Source: Amycolatopsis orientalis DSM 43388 (GTDB taxonomy: Bacteria > Actinomycetota > Actinomycetes > Mycobacteriales > Pseudonocardiaceae). From it: DNA of 64,000 nt. Made by a program: the position numbers and the translations under genes. The notes under the pieces were generated by a model. It worked only from the letters and a program-made list of their open reading frames with translations. It was not told the origin of the DNA and searched no databases. The stretch is taken from contig NZ_ASXG01000124.1 of the NCBI RefSeq assembly GCF_000411975.1, positions 29,070 through 93,069 of the forward strand, read 5' to 3'. Of the stretch, positions 34,947 to 44,186 are shown piece by piece; position 1 is the stretch's first letter; each line of letters begins with the position of its first letter.

Positions 34947-36364
34947 CAGCGGCAGTACCTCGCCACCGAACGGCGCTCATCCGCACCAAGCTCTCGCGCC
35001 CACTCACCTGCGCGGTCGCCGATAAGATCGTGACCACAGAGAGCACAGTGTTCGACTACGGCTGCGGACACGGAACCGACCTTGCACACCTCAACCAGCT
35101 CGGCATCACCAGCGCTGGCTGGGATCCTGCGCACCGACCTCACGAGGCACGTCAACCGGCGCAGGTTGTCAACCTCGGCTACGTCCTCAACGTCATCGAG
35201 CACCCTGACGAGCGCGTCCGTACCCTACACGCGGCATGGGAACTTGCCCGGGATGCACTCATCGTGTCCGCACGAATGACATGGGATGCTCGCGGACTTC
35301 GCGGTCGGCCCTCCGGGGACGGTGTCCTCACGAGCACTGGAACGTTTCAGAAGTTCTTCGACCAGCATGAACTCCGAACCTTGGTTCAAGACGCCCTCAA
35401 CGCGCCAACACTCAACGCTGCCCCTGGCATCATCTACGTTTTCCGCAATCCCACACGCGCACAAGAACTACTCGCGGCCCGCATCCACCGCCGAACCGCA
35501 GTACCCGAGCCCTGGATCTGCGAACAGCTCTACGACCAGCACCGCGACACCCTCATGCCATTGGTCGAGTTCCTCACCGCATACGGGCGACTGCCTAGGT
35601 CGACCGAAATGGACGCCGCACCCACCATCACCCGACGGTTCGGCAGCCTCGCCCGCGCCTTCGCGATCATCTCGACCAGCACCGACCCCGAACACTGGGT
35701 CCGCCTCCGCGCCCGCGCTACCGCCAACTTGCTCGTGCACCTCGCGCTCGCCCGCTTCGACGGACGACCACGATATGGTCACCTTCCCCGCACCGTGCAG
35801 CACGACGTCCGGGAGTTCACGCAGAACTATCGCAACGCCTGTCGCCGCGCCGACCGCCTGCTCATGGCATCCGGCAACGCCGACATGGTCGGGTTCGCCG
35901 TGGACGCCAGCCCTGTCGGCAAGCGATCCCCCAGTGCCCTGTACATCCACGTTGATGCTCTCCGTCACGCGCCCGCGGTGCTCAGGGTCCTCGAGGGATG
36001 TGCACGCACGCTCGTGGGCAACGTCCCCGGCGCGAACATCATCAAGCTGCACCGCAACGAGCCGAAGGTGGCCTACCTGACCTATCCGACCTTCGGGCAA
36101 GATCCACACCCGACCCTCGCGACCGCCCTCAGTGTCGACCTGCGCACCCGCGTCGTCGACGTCCAGGACCACCGACGCTCGCCGGACCCACCGCTGCTGC
36201 ATCGGACCGAGGAATTCCTCGGCCCCGACGACCCCCGCCGAGAGCAGCTCTCCGCGATCTCGGCCACTGAGACCGAAGCCGGCCTGTACGACCACCCAGA
36301 ACGGATTGCCACTCTCGGTGGCTGGCAGCGCGAACTTGCTCGGCTCCGCCAAGGGCTTAGGTAA
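34943..36364 (+). CDS. DNA phosphorothioation-associated putative methyltransferase
   Basis: 473-residue protein that starts MTAAVPRHRTALIRTKLSRP and has a SAM-binding motif STVFDYGCGHGTDLAHLNQL. It matches the dnd-linked putative methyltransferase family of about 475 residues that I recall as TIGR04096. Coupling to dndE by GTGA supports co-function with DndBCDE. The methylated substrate is unknown. Partial, damaged copies of this gene occur at 36509-36568 and 43844-44124. Confidence 0.85.
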   Translation: MTAAVPRHRTALIRTKLSRPLTCAVADKIVTTESTVFDYGCGHGTDLAHLNQLGITSAGWDPAHRPHEARQPAQVVNLGYVLNVIEHPDERVRTLHAAWELARDALIVSARMTWDARGLRGRPSGDGVLTSTGTFQKFFDQHELRTLVQDALNAPTLNAAPGIIYVFRNPTRAQELLAARIHRRTAVPEPWICEQLYDQHRDTLMPLVEFLTAYGRLPRSTEMDAAPTITRRFGSLARAFAIISTSTDPEHWVRLRARATANLLVHLALARFDGRPRYGHLPRTVQHDVREFTQNYRNACRRADRLLMASGNADMVGFAVDASPVGKRSPSALYIHVDALRHAPAVLRVLEGCARTLVGNVPGANIIKLHRNEPKVAYLTYPTFGQDPHPTLATALSVDLRTRVVDVQDHRRSPDPPLLHRTEEFLGPDDPRREQLSAISATETEAGLYDHPERIATLGGWQRELARLRQGLR

Positions 36365-36605
36365 GCCGCGTTACCCGACGATCTCCGGTCGCTGAACTAG
36401 CGTCACATTGTATCTGTAGCGTTCTCAGCTCCCGAGATCGCACGCGGTCCTCCGCCGCACGGGTCCATTTGGCGCCGATGAGTCGGAGCGCGACTGCTAG
36501 GACAGTTGACCCGGTCCGAAGTCGCGACCGGCCTGTACGAACGTCCCAAGGCGATCGCAAATGTGTGAGGCAGACCGGTGGCCACGGACACCGCGGCCTG
36601 CCCGG
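36365..36605. repeat. Non-coding stretch with a remnant of the methyltransferase C-terminus
   Basis: No intact gene. At 36509-36568 the plus strand reads TRSEVATGLYERPKAIANV followed by a stop. It resembles the true C-terminus nearby (ETEAGLYDHPERIATLGGW), including nucleotide identity over GGCCTGTACGA. This looks like the eroded end of a second copy. The rest of the interval shows nothing I can name. Confidence 0.45.
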
Positions 36606-37079
36606 CTAGGTCCAGGTGACGCCGCTCAACAGTTCGTCGACCGACACCTGCTTGGCTCCGCCGCTGTCGCTTAACGCCTCGGTGACGAGGTCGATCACGA
36701 CGAGCGCGGCCGGCTGGTGGCGCACATTCACCTGCTCCTGCAGGTACTCTAGCCCGCCGTTGGCGTACTCCTCGAAGATGTTGATCCGCTCTTCGACGCG
36801 TGTGCCGTCCATGATCTCCGGATCGTCGGTGACGACGTTGGCCGCGATCATGTTGATCAACGTGTCGCTGAACCCGGGAGCGGTCAGCACCTCATAGCGG
36901 ATCGGGTCGCCCGACGAATCGGTGAACGGCACACGACGGTCTTGCCGGAAGCCGACAGCGGCGGCAAACAGCAGGATGTCGCGGAAGGTCGGGAACTTGG
37001 CCTCGACCTGCAACTCGTGCATGAGTGCCTCGTGCTGTTGCGGGCGGCGGGCCCGGACTTCGCTTTGTGCGGACGTCAC
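36606..37079 (-). CDS. Small phosphorothioation-module partner protein
   Basis: 157 residues, GTG start coupled to the ATPase stop by GTGA. KFPTFRDILLFAAAVGFRQD, the PF..SGDPIRYEVL segment and NIFEEYANGGLEYLQEQV match my memory of dnd-associated proteins of the dnd_assoc_4 type. Last gene of a five-gene minus-strand module that faces the dnd operon tail to tail. Function unknown; the acidic, helical C-terminus suggests a protein-binding adaptor. The family name needs a profile search. Confidence 0.7.
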   Translation of the reverse strand: MTSAQSEVRARRPQQHEALMHELQVEAKFPTFRDILLFAAAVGFRQDRRVPFTDSSGDPIRYEVLTAPGFSDTLINMIAANVVTDDPEIMDGTRVEERINIFEEYANGGLEYLQEQVNVRHQPAALVVIDLVTEALSDSGGAKQVSVDELLSGVTWT

Positions 37080-39133
37080 TTGATCACCTTCATCTCCGAG
37101 TGGTCGGACTCGGACGACCGGATGTAGGGGTAGGACATGCCTTCCAGTTCGATGTCATCGGCGACGGTGCCGGTGGCAGTCGTGTGGGTTTCGATGACCC
37201 CGAGGTGGCTAACGTACGGAAGCAGCTCAGTGACGACCTTGCCGAGCCCTTGGCTCTTGCTGACCAGCACGACGAGTTGCGGTGCCAACCTGGCGAGTGC
37301 CCGGGAGACCGCCTCCTGATAGTCCTGATCGAGTGATCCGAATGCTGCGTCCATCACGATCGGGAAGGTGCCAGCGTCCTCCGCCGCGGCGCCTTCGGCT
37401 CGGCGCTCCTTGCGAATTTCCCGGGCGAGCTTCGACACGGCGGCGACGAAGCTCAGGCTGAGAATCTGGTTCTCGCCGGTCGACTTCGGGACTGGCAACT
37501 GTACGCCGTTGACGTCTTTGTACAGCGTGAGTTCGAAGCCTTCACTCAGCGTTGGCACGTGCGCCTGATGCGTGATGCTCCTGAACACCGACTTGAGTTC
37601 GGCATCGAGTCGCAGGCGCATGTCCCCTTCGCGAATCGCGAGGATCTCCTCCAGGGCCCTCTTCACGTACTGCACGAGGTCGGAACGCGATCGGGCCTTG
37701 GCGGCGAGTTCGTCGGTGACCTGCGCCCGTGAGCGCTCCCTCGTCTTCTGTTCAATCTCCTTCGCCAGGTTCGCGAGATCGGCCTCGATAGAGCCCTTGC
37801 GCTGGTTCTTGATTGCAATCCGGCCCTCCAGGTCCATGCGCTTCGTCTCCAGCTCCTGGACGCCCTCCAGGCGGCTGTCCTTGAGCTTGCCGTCCAGCTC
37901 GGACTTCCGGGCTTCTAGTCGAGCCACTCGGTCTCGCTCGTTCTGAATGCGAGCCATCAGAGTCGCGAGCGAGTCGCGTAACCCATCGCGCGCGCCCGCC
38001 AAAGGCACGATCTGGCCGCTCAGCTGCTGCCATGCTGTCTCAACGGCCTGGAGGCCGGCACGCTGACGCCACTCCTTGACGTGATCCCACGGCTCGGTGT
38101 GCTCGGCCAATGGAGTGCCGCAGATGCAGGCACCGTTGTCGAGCAACTGATCGACGAACTCGCGCTTGAGCGGCGCAGGCAACGTACCTCTCTGATAGAG
38201 GCTCTCTGCCATCGCCTTGGTCTTGTCACCGAGAGCGTCTGTTAATGCTTGGAACCCCTTTGTGGCGACGAGGAGCGCCCGCTCAGACAGCGCTGCGTCG
38301 CGGGCCGTCCGCGCCTCGTCGAGCTCCTTGGAGACGGCGTCACGCTCTGCCTGGATGGGAGCCGCCTCGGCGTGCTGCCGGAGCAGGTCCACCGTGGCGT
38401 CCTTTTCCTCGGTCAGCGTTGCCAGGTCACCCTCGATGACCTTGAGCTCGTCCTTGGCCCTAGTCTGCTGATCGGTCAGCGTGTCGATGGCCTCCTGAAT
38501 GGCGCTCGCCGTGTCGCCGCCGTGCTTCTTGAGCTCGTCTGTCAGCTTTCGGTTCACCTTGGGGAGATGGGCAATGGCCCGCTCGACCTGCTCCAGGTCG
38601 AGGAGCACCTTGATGTCCTTCTGGACCTCCGCGTAGGCGCCCTTCTTGACGAGGTTCTCGATGCGCTCACCATTGAAGAAGAAGAATCGGCTCACGCCGA
38701 CCGGCAGGATGCTGAGGACGGTCTCCTGCGGTGCGTGGCTCACCTCGGACGAGCCGTCGGGTTGCGTCGTCCATAGCTGCAGCTGCGGCGACAGTCGGCC
38801 CTGGTTATCCGACTCCTTTCGGAGGGCGGCGCTGCGCAGTAGACGATAGTCCTGACCCTCGTGATCGAAGCGTACCTCGACGGCCACCTCGACTGAATCG
38901 CCCATCGGCAGCGCACGCCAGACGCTGTCCGTGATCATGCGGTCCTGCTGCTCGACGTCCGCCGACATGTTGCCGTACAGGCCCCAGGTGAACGCGTTCA
39001 GCAAGGTGGTCTTGCCGGCTCCGTTAGCACCGAAGACGAGGGTGACCGGCTTGATCGCATCCGAGGTCAAGTCGAAGGTCTGGACACCCTTGAACTGGCG
39101 GAAGTTCGTGAGCGTGATCGACTGCAGCTTCAC
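37076..39133 (-). CDS. DndD-like/SMC-type ATPase of putative restriction module
   Basis: 685-residue ATPase: Walker A in VFGANGAGKTTLLNAFTWGL, a DndD-like RFFFFNGERIENLVKKGAYA, a long coiled coil interrupted by a zinc-hook-like CICGTPL (about residue 330), and signature/Walker B region STGENQILSLSFVAAVSKL and FPIVMDAAFGSLDQDYQEA. It is a paralogue in architecture of DndD but divergent, with only one CxC in the hook. GTG start at 39133 overlaps the small gene upstream. It may sense or bind unmodified DNA for the module. Confidence 0.88.
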   Translation of the reverse strand: MKLQSITLTNFRQFKGVQTFDLTSDAIKPVTLVFGANGAGKTTLLNAFTWGLYGNMSADVEQQDRMITDSVWRALPMGDSVEVAVEVRFDHEGQDYRLLRSAALRKESDNQGRLSPQLQLWTTQPDGSSEVSHAPQETVLSILPVGVSRFFFFNGERIENLVKKGAYAEVQKDIKVLLDLEQVERAIAHLPKVNRKLTDELKKHGGDTASAIQEAIDTLTDQQTRAKDELKVIEGDLATLTEEKDATVDLLRQHAEAAPIQAERDAVSKELDEARTARDAALSERALLVATKGFQALTDALGDKTKAMAESLYQRGTLPAPLKREFVDQLLDNGACICGTPLAEHTEPWDHVKEWRQRAGLQAVETAWQQLSGQIVPLAGARDGLRDSLATLMARIQNERDRVARLEARKSELDGKLKDSRLEGVQELETKRMDLEGRIAIKNQRKGSIEADLANLAKEIEQKTRERSRAQVTDELAAKARSRSDLVQYVKRALEEILAIREGDMRLRLDAELKSVFRSITHQAHVPTLSEGFELTLYKDVNGVQLPVPKSTGENQILSLSFVAAVSKLAREIRKERRAEGAAAEDAGTFPIVMDAAFGSLDQDYQEAVSRALARLAPQLVVLVSKSQGLGKVVTELLPYVSHLGVIETHTTATGTVADDIELEGMSYPYIRSSESDHSEMKVIK

Positions 39134-39312
39134 GGGATGATCTCCTTCACCGCAACGAGCAGATCGTCGGTCGCGTCGTACGCGGTGACGTGGAGCTTGG
39201 CCCGCTCAATCTCCAACACGCGCTTGAGCAGCGCGCGTTGTTCGTCACTCAGTTCTTCGAGTACTTGCTTCTCGGTACGCCGTTCGCTCACGCAGTTCCC
39301 TCCAGCACCCAT
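39130..39312 (-). CDS. Small protein between helicase and ATPase genes
   Basis: 60 residues (or 53 from GTG 39291), almost wholly helical: EKQVLEELSDEQRALLKRVL then EIERAKLHVTAYDA. It overlaps the ATPase start by GTGA and lies 20 bp after the helicase stop, so it is an integral part of the operon. No family recognised. Confidence 0.65.
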   Translation of the reverse strand: MGAGGNCVSERRTEKQVLEELSDEQRALLKRVLEIERAKLHVTAYDATDDLLVAVKEIIP

Positions 39313-39332
39313 GTCCTGGTCATCAGACGCTC

Positions 39333-41468
39333 CTACATATCCATGAGCTGATAGCGCTCCTTCAGCGGGCGCAGCACCTGCAGCGTGGTTTCGTAGTTCT
39401 CGGACAGCTTGCCAAACTCGTTAGCACGCTGTAGCTCCCGAATGAGCAGGGCGCGCTCGACATTGAAGTTGATCGGCGTCCCAGCCGGGGGCACCGCGAG
39501 ATAGTCCAAAATCTCGGCGCGGTCCTTGCCGTCGGCTCGCCGCAGCAGCCGACCACGCCGTTGGATGAACTGCCGAGGATTGCTGCTGCTAGCGAGCAGG
39601 TAGCCCACCCGGGCATCCGGAATGTCGACTCCTTCGTCGAGGCAGCGCATAGCAACAAGTGCCCGAAGGTCGTTGCCAGCACCGAAGCGCCGCAGGAGCA
39701 CCTTGCGCTCGGGACGCAAGGTCCCCGAAATGTAGGAGTGGGCGGACAGATGCATCCGGTTGCCGACCAGGTTCATGACCTCGTCGACCTGCTTCGGGCC
39801 GGCGGGCTCGCCAGGCTCGCTCGGCCGCCGACCTTCCGCGCAGTAGATCAGTTGGAACCACTCGTTGCGACGGGTGTCAAGGTCGACCTGCAGCGCCGTG
39901 AGCTTGCCTTCAGCGTGCCCAAGCACACCGGCCCGCTGGCGCAGCAGGAACCCCAGTGGTGAGTCCGGATCGACGTCCTTGAGGCTGTCACCTGATGCGA
40001 TTCGAGTGGCGATTTGCGCCGACAGATCGACGTAGAGGTTCGTCTCGGCGTCGTTGAGTTCGACGAGGCGGGGCACATACCGGTAGCGGCAGAGGGCGCC
40101 CATCGCGATCGCCTTGGCGAGGCCGAGCTCGTACGCCGTCGGGCCGAAGTAGTCGATCAGCGCGTCCGTGCCCTCATCGTCGAACCACCGTTCCGGCGTC
40201 GCCGACAGTGCCAAGCGGTAAGTCGCGTTTGGCGGCAATGACGACCGATACGTCGATGAGCCGAGGTTGTGCGCCTCGTCGGCGATCACGAGCATCGGCT
40301 GGTTAACCCGCGACAGCACCGACTGAAACTTCTCACCGGCGAACGAGCTGTTGGTGGCGACCATCGCCACCACCGCGCGTTGGCCCATGCGGGCCGCCGC
40401 CAGTTGGTCCTCGACAATCGGCTGCCACTTCTGGCTTGATTCGTAGACCGCAATTGGGCGGACACCGAAGTCCTCGACCTCGGTGATCCACTGGTCGACC
40501 AGGTGCGTCAGCGGCGCCAGGATGAGCAAGATCAATGGCTGCTCGCGTTGGCGCAAGACGCCAGCGAGCTTGGTCGCTGCGATCATGGCGGTCTTGGTCT
40601 TACCGGTGCCCGTCGCCATCTTCAGGATGCCGCGCCCTTGCTGCTTCAGCCACGCCTCGACTGCCTGACGCTGATAGTCGCGGACCTCCAGCCAGCCGGG
40701 CAGCACGAGCTGCGTCGGCTGGTTCGACACCACCGGCGGCGGGGTCAGCGCGTCGTCGCGTCCGGGGAGCGGCTGCCGGGGACGGTCATTTCCGAGCTTG
40801 ATCAAGCGTTCACGAGCGACGTCGGGGAATGGCTCGACGCTCAGGTTGGGCGTTTGGTTCGCCCACAAAGCCTGGAAGTCAGCTTCCAGCCGGAGCGCCC
40901 GAGCGCTGTCCCCGGCCACCCACCCGCAGTAGACCTCGACCGACTCGAAGTTGGCCATTAAACCGCCGTAGGTCTCGTTGCTGCTGCCGGTGAACCCCAC
41001 AAGATCGCCGAGGTCATCGCGAAAGATGCCGATCTTCTCGTGGTAGATACCGACGCGGCCCTCTTGCTCGACGAAGGCCAGCTTGATGTCCAGGCGGTCC
41101 TCAGCGATCAGGCGGCCAAGCAGCCCAAGGCCATCGAGCACGGTTTCGCGCTGCTCGAACTCCAACTCGCGCAGCGTCGCCCGCTCGACGACCTCGCGCA
41201 CGTTGTAACCACGCTCGATGTCGAGGATGTCATCCTCGTTCAGGTGAGGTGACGCGACCAGGCGCATGGTCCCGCTGCGCTTCGCGAACTCGTCGATGCC
41301 GCGGGCGAACAGGGCAAGGCTCGTCGAAGTGAAATACCCGACGGCACGGCTGTACGTCCTAGCGACCGAGAAGGCCGGGACGTAGAACGTCGCCACGACA
41401 TCCTCCTTGTCGCTTCGGTAACGGTCACTCAGTTGCAGCGAGCGGAGGCCGCGGGGCGTTGCAGTCAC
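39333..41468 (-). CDS. PLD-like domain plus SF2 helicase (putative restriction enzyme)
   Basis: 711 residues. The N-terminal 230 residues contain a phospholipase D-like fold with IYHEKIGIFRDDLGDLVGFT and GSSNETYGG, one HxK-type motif as in PLD nucleases. A DEAD-type helicase follows: motif I in KMATGTGKTKTAMIAATKL, DEAH in VIADEAHNLGSS, SAT in LALSATPERW, and motif VI in RQFIQRRGRLLRRADGKD. Nuclease-helicase fusions serve as restriction enzymes; dnd loci have a helicase family annotated as phosphorothioation restriction enzyme (TIGR04095 in my memory). GTG start coupled to the gene before it. Confidence 0.88.
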   Translation of the reverse strand: MTATPRGLRSLQLSDRYRSDKEDVVATFYVPAFSVARTYSRAVGYFTSTSLALFARGIDEFAKRSGTMRLVASPHLNEDDILDIERGYNVREVVERATLRELEFEQRETVLDGLGLLGRLIAEDRLDIKLAFVEQEGRVGIYHEKIGIFRDDLGDLVGFTGSSNETYGGLMANFESVEVYCGWVAGDSARALRLEADFQALWANQTPNLSVEPFPDVARERLIKLGNDRPRQPLPGRDDALTPPPVVSNQPTQLVLPGWLEVRDYQRQAVEAWLKQQGRGILKMATGTGKTKTAMIAATKLAGVLRQREQPLILLILAPLTHLVDQWITEVEDFGVRPIAVYESSQKWQPIVEDQLAAARMGQRAVVAMVATNSSFAGEKFQSVLSRVNQPMLVIADEAHNLGSSTYRSSLPPNATYRLALSATPERWFDDEGTDALIDYFGPTAYELGLAKAIAMGALCRYRYVPRLVELNDAETNLYVDLSAQIATRIASGDSLKDVDPDSPLGFLLRQRAGVLGHAEGKLTALQVDLDTRRNEWFQLIYCAEGRRPSEPGEPAGPKQVDEVMNLVGNRMHLSAHSYISGTLRPERKVLLRRFGAGNDLRALVAMRCLDEGVDIPDARVGYLLASSSNPRQFIQRRGRLLRRADGKDRAEILDYLAVPPAGTPINFNVERALLIRELQRANEFGKLSENYETTLQVLRPLKERYQLMDM

Positions 41469-43696
41469 AACAGGTCCAGGATGTCTTCGACGTCGGCACG
41501 GTGCGCGACCTGCCCAGGTGAGTGGCCGGCTTCCAATTCGGCGCGGATGGTGGTGAGCAAGTCTGCGATGTCGCTGTCGCCGCGTTCACGGTAGGCCGCG
41601 ATGATGCTCGTGACCGGCACAGTCTCCGACAAGCCGACGGCACTAGCCAGTGCAGCGCAGGCTTCGGCCTCATCTGTCGTCGGCGGAGCGCCGACGTGCG
41701 TCAGGGCGTCCTGTAGTGGGTCGTCGGTCAGGTCGCGCGCCGGCTCGAGGGTGAAGGTGCCATTGTCCCCGATAACGAGGAAGGCTTCCGTGTCGGCGTG
41801 GATGTCGCCGTCCATCAGGAACCGGCGGATCGTGCCGAACTGCGGTTGGGTTCCCGTCCAGGCGATCGCCTGCGGACCGAGGGGCGTTTCGAGTTGGCGG
41901 GTTGCACCGAACTGCAGGTCGAGGATGGTAGCGATGGCAATCGGCGCGACCGATCCGCTACCGCGCAGGTGGTCTGCCGAGATCCGCACCCGGTACGCCC
42001 ATGCGCCCGGGCGCCGGAACAATCGACGCGTCCGCTCCGGCGTCTTCCGAACGCCTCGTTCGGCGCTCGCCAGTTGCACGATACCGTCCCGGGTTTCGAA
42101 GGGTGGGGCGCTAGCATAGGCCACCACGCTGCTTGCACTGACGCTGTAACGGGCGGTGATGAACTCGACCAGGTCATTCAGCTTGGCCCGGCCGCCAGCC
42201 TGGGCAACCTGCTCCCGGATCTTCGACCGTATACCCGCGTAGGCGTCCATGCCCCACTCGCTGAGCGCCCACAGGTCGCGATCGACTCGTTCAAAGCGTT
42301 CGTCGATACTCATCGCATTCCGGAGCGAGCCCGCGCTGCGCTCGAAGGCAAAGCGATCAATGATCTCTTGTGACGCCAGCGGCGTCCCCACGACCGACAG
42401 GATCGCCGCGGCGTAGTCGCCGACGGACGACGTCCGTGTGAAGACGTAGTCACCGTTCACGATGTGGCCGCAGTTGGCCAGCCAAGCGGCCGTAACCTCG
42501 CTGAGCCGCTCCGGGTAGCTGGTTTCGACGACGTTGATCGAGTCCAATCGCACGACCCCGTACTGGTCTGCCTGCTCCTGGAGTTGGGCGTTCGTGTTGG
42601 CCCGAGCCGCGGTCAGCGACGGCGCCAAGCACCACCCATTTTCGATCTCGTACCCGTCGTCGATCCGGTCGAGGACGTGCCACGCCGGCTGGCCGACGGC
42701 CTCGACCTTCTGTCGCAACGACGGCACGAGCTCCAGCAATTCGGCAAGCGTGGTCACTTGGCCGATCGCCTTCCGCACCGCTGCGGCGACGTCTGCAAGT
42801 GGGCCGCCGGGCGCGATTAAGTTCAGGAGGTGGCCGCGCACCTTCGACTCGATCTGCCGGATGCGTTCACGGGTGACACCGAGCTCATTGCCAAGCTGGT
42901 CTAGCGTGACCGGGGCGTCTGCGAACATCCGGCGCGACAGGATGTTCAGCTGCCGCTCGTCGAAATCACTCAAAGCCTCGTCGAGCTTGGTGGCGAGATC
43001 TGCCCGCGCGGCGCGCGGATCCTCAACTTCGTCTGCGGTGAGTGCGAGCAAGCGACCAAGCGCCTCCTTCACTGACTGCGGCGCCCAGCTGGGCAGCGGT
43101 CCGGCCAAGAGAGGGGTTCCGGCGCAGCCGATGAACGCAGCCCAGTCCGCCAATGCCTTGAGGTCGCGGACGTACTGTGGCTCGGGCAGGAGCTGACCGG
43201 CAGGCCACTCCCTTGTACTCTGCCGCAGCGCAGCCGCTACCTCCGCCGGGTCACGGTCGTAGCCGTGCGTGGCCGCCTCTGCGGCGCTGTCGACCAGCGC
43301 TTGGATGATGACGTCGAGCGTCCCGGCGCCCATACCCCGCCAGTTGAGTAGGTCAAGAGGCGTGAGCTCCTCGAGCTCACCAGTGATCTGGTAGCCCTCG
43401 CGGCTGAACATGTTCCGGCCACGGTTAGAGATCGCGAGGCTCGACAACATCGTGGTTGGTGGCAGCGTGGGCAAAGTCTCTCCGAACGAAAGGTGCGACA
43501 GCCGCGACGTCACCACGGTTGCGATCGTGCCCACGCGCGACTCGCGCAGCTTCGAGCCGGCGGTGTCGATTGGGTCCCGAACCCAAGCTCCTGCCGCTTC
43601 GCCTGGCCCTTCGTGAACCAGACCCGGTAGCCAGGGAAAGGCATCCACCCAGCTCACGGGCGCCGTGGGCCGTCCTTGGTTGAAGTCCTCAGTCAC
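41465..43696 (-). CDS. Protein with sigma-70 region 4-like and alphaCTD-like DNA-binding domains
   Basis: 743 residues, first gene of the module, GTG behind a strong GGGAGGTGA. ELTPLDLLNWRGMGAGTLDV resembles the helix-hairpin-helix of the RNA polymerase alpha C-terminal domain. VTLDQLGNELGVTRERIRQI followed by ESKVRGHLL is a clear sigma region 4 HTH. The C-terminal 450 residues contain repeated winged-helix-like stretches (for example LASQEIIDRFAFERSAGSLR) but no enzyme motif. It may be a DNA-recognition subunit rather than a true sigma factor, since regions 2 and 3 are absent. Confidence 0.8.
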   Translation of the reverse strand: MTEDFNQGRPTAPVSWVDAFPWLPGLVHEGPGEAAGAWVRDPIDTAGSKLRESRVGTIATVVTSRLSHLSFGETLPTLPPTTMLSSLAISNRGRNMFSREGYQITGELEELTPLDLLNWRGMGAGTLDVIIQALVDSAAEAATHGYDRDPAEVAAALRQSTREWPAGQLLPEPQYVRDLKALADWAAFIGCAGTPLLAGPLPSWAPQSVKEALGRLLALTADEVEDPRAARADLATKLDEALSDFDERQLNILSRRMFADAPVTLDQLGNELGVTRERIRQIESKVRGHLLNLIAPGGPLADVAAAVRKAIGQVTTLAELLELVPSLRQKVEAVGQPAWHVLDRIDDGYEIENGWCLAPSLTAARANTNAQLQEQADQYGVVRLDSINVVETSYPERLSEVTAAWLANCGHIVNGDYVFTRTSSVGDYAAAILSVVGTPLASQEIIDRFAFERSAGSLRNAMSIDERFERVDRDLWALSEWGMDAYAGIRSKIREQVAQAGGRAKLNDLVEFITARYSVSASSVVAYASAPPFETRDGIVQLASAERGVRKTPERTRRLFRRPGAWAYRVRISADHLRGSGSVAPIAIATILDLQFGATRQLETPLGPQAIAWTGTQPQFGTIRRFLMDGDIHADTEAFLVIGDNGTFTLEPARDLTDDPLQDALTHVGAPPTTDEAEACAALASAVGLSETVPVTSIIAAYRERGDSDIADLLTTIRAELEAGHSPGQVAHRADVEDILDLL

Positions 43697-43843
43697 TCGT
43701 CACCTCCCGCCACCCTGAATTGATCCCCCATGCCACCGACAAAATCGTGCAGGCGGCTTCGCGTGTAACGACGAATCGGACTTACCAAGCAGGCATGTAC
43801 CCTGTCGAACGTCAACGTGCCGCGCTGTCTCCTCACCGCCATC

Positions 43844-44124
43844 GCCCTGTACATCCACGTTGATGCTCTCCGTCACGCGCCCGCAGTGCTCAGGGTCCTC
43901 GAGGGATGTGCACGCACGCTCGTGGGCGACGTTCCCGGTGCGAACATCATCAAGCTGCACCGCGACGAGCCGACGGTGGCCTACCCGACCTATCTGACAT
44001 TTCGGGCATGATTCATACCTGACCCTCGCGCTGCCCTCAGTGTCGACCTGGTTGGTTCGATGCAGCAGCGGTGGGTCCGGCGAGCGTCGGTGGTCCTGGA
44101 CGTCGACGACGTGGGTGCGCACAG
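43844..44124. repeat. Rearranged partial copy of the dnd-associated methyltransferase gene
   Basis: 43844 to about 44050 is a direct, near-identical copy of about 35936-36141 (ALYIHVDALRHAPAVLRVLE and beyond), decaying and frameshifting after 44000. From about 44054 to 44124 the sequence is an inverted copy of the next part of the same gene (reverse complement of about 36140-36213). A small segment was thus duplicated and partly flipped. No intact gene occupies 43697-44186. Confidence 0.85.
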
Positions 44125-44186
44125 GAAAAGCCAAGCCTGCGGCGCTGTTCACGTGGAAACAATATTAGTCGGCGATCTTTCAGGCT

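Noticed and set aside
36606..43696. Calling the module dndFGH
   Set aside because: No HerA-type DndH or DptF/DptG-like sequence was seen; the helicase is a PLD-SF2 fusion and the ATPase is DndD-like.
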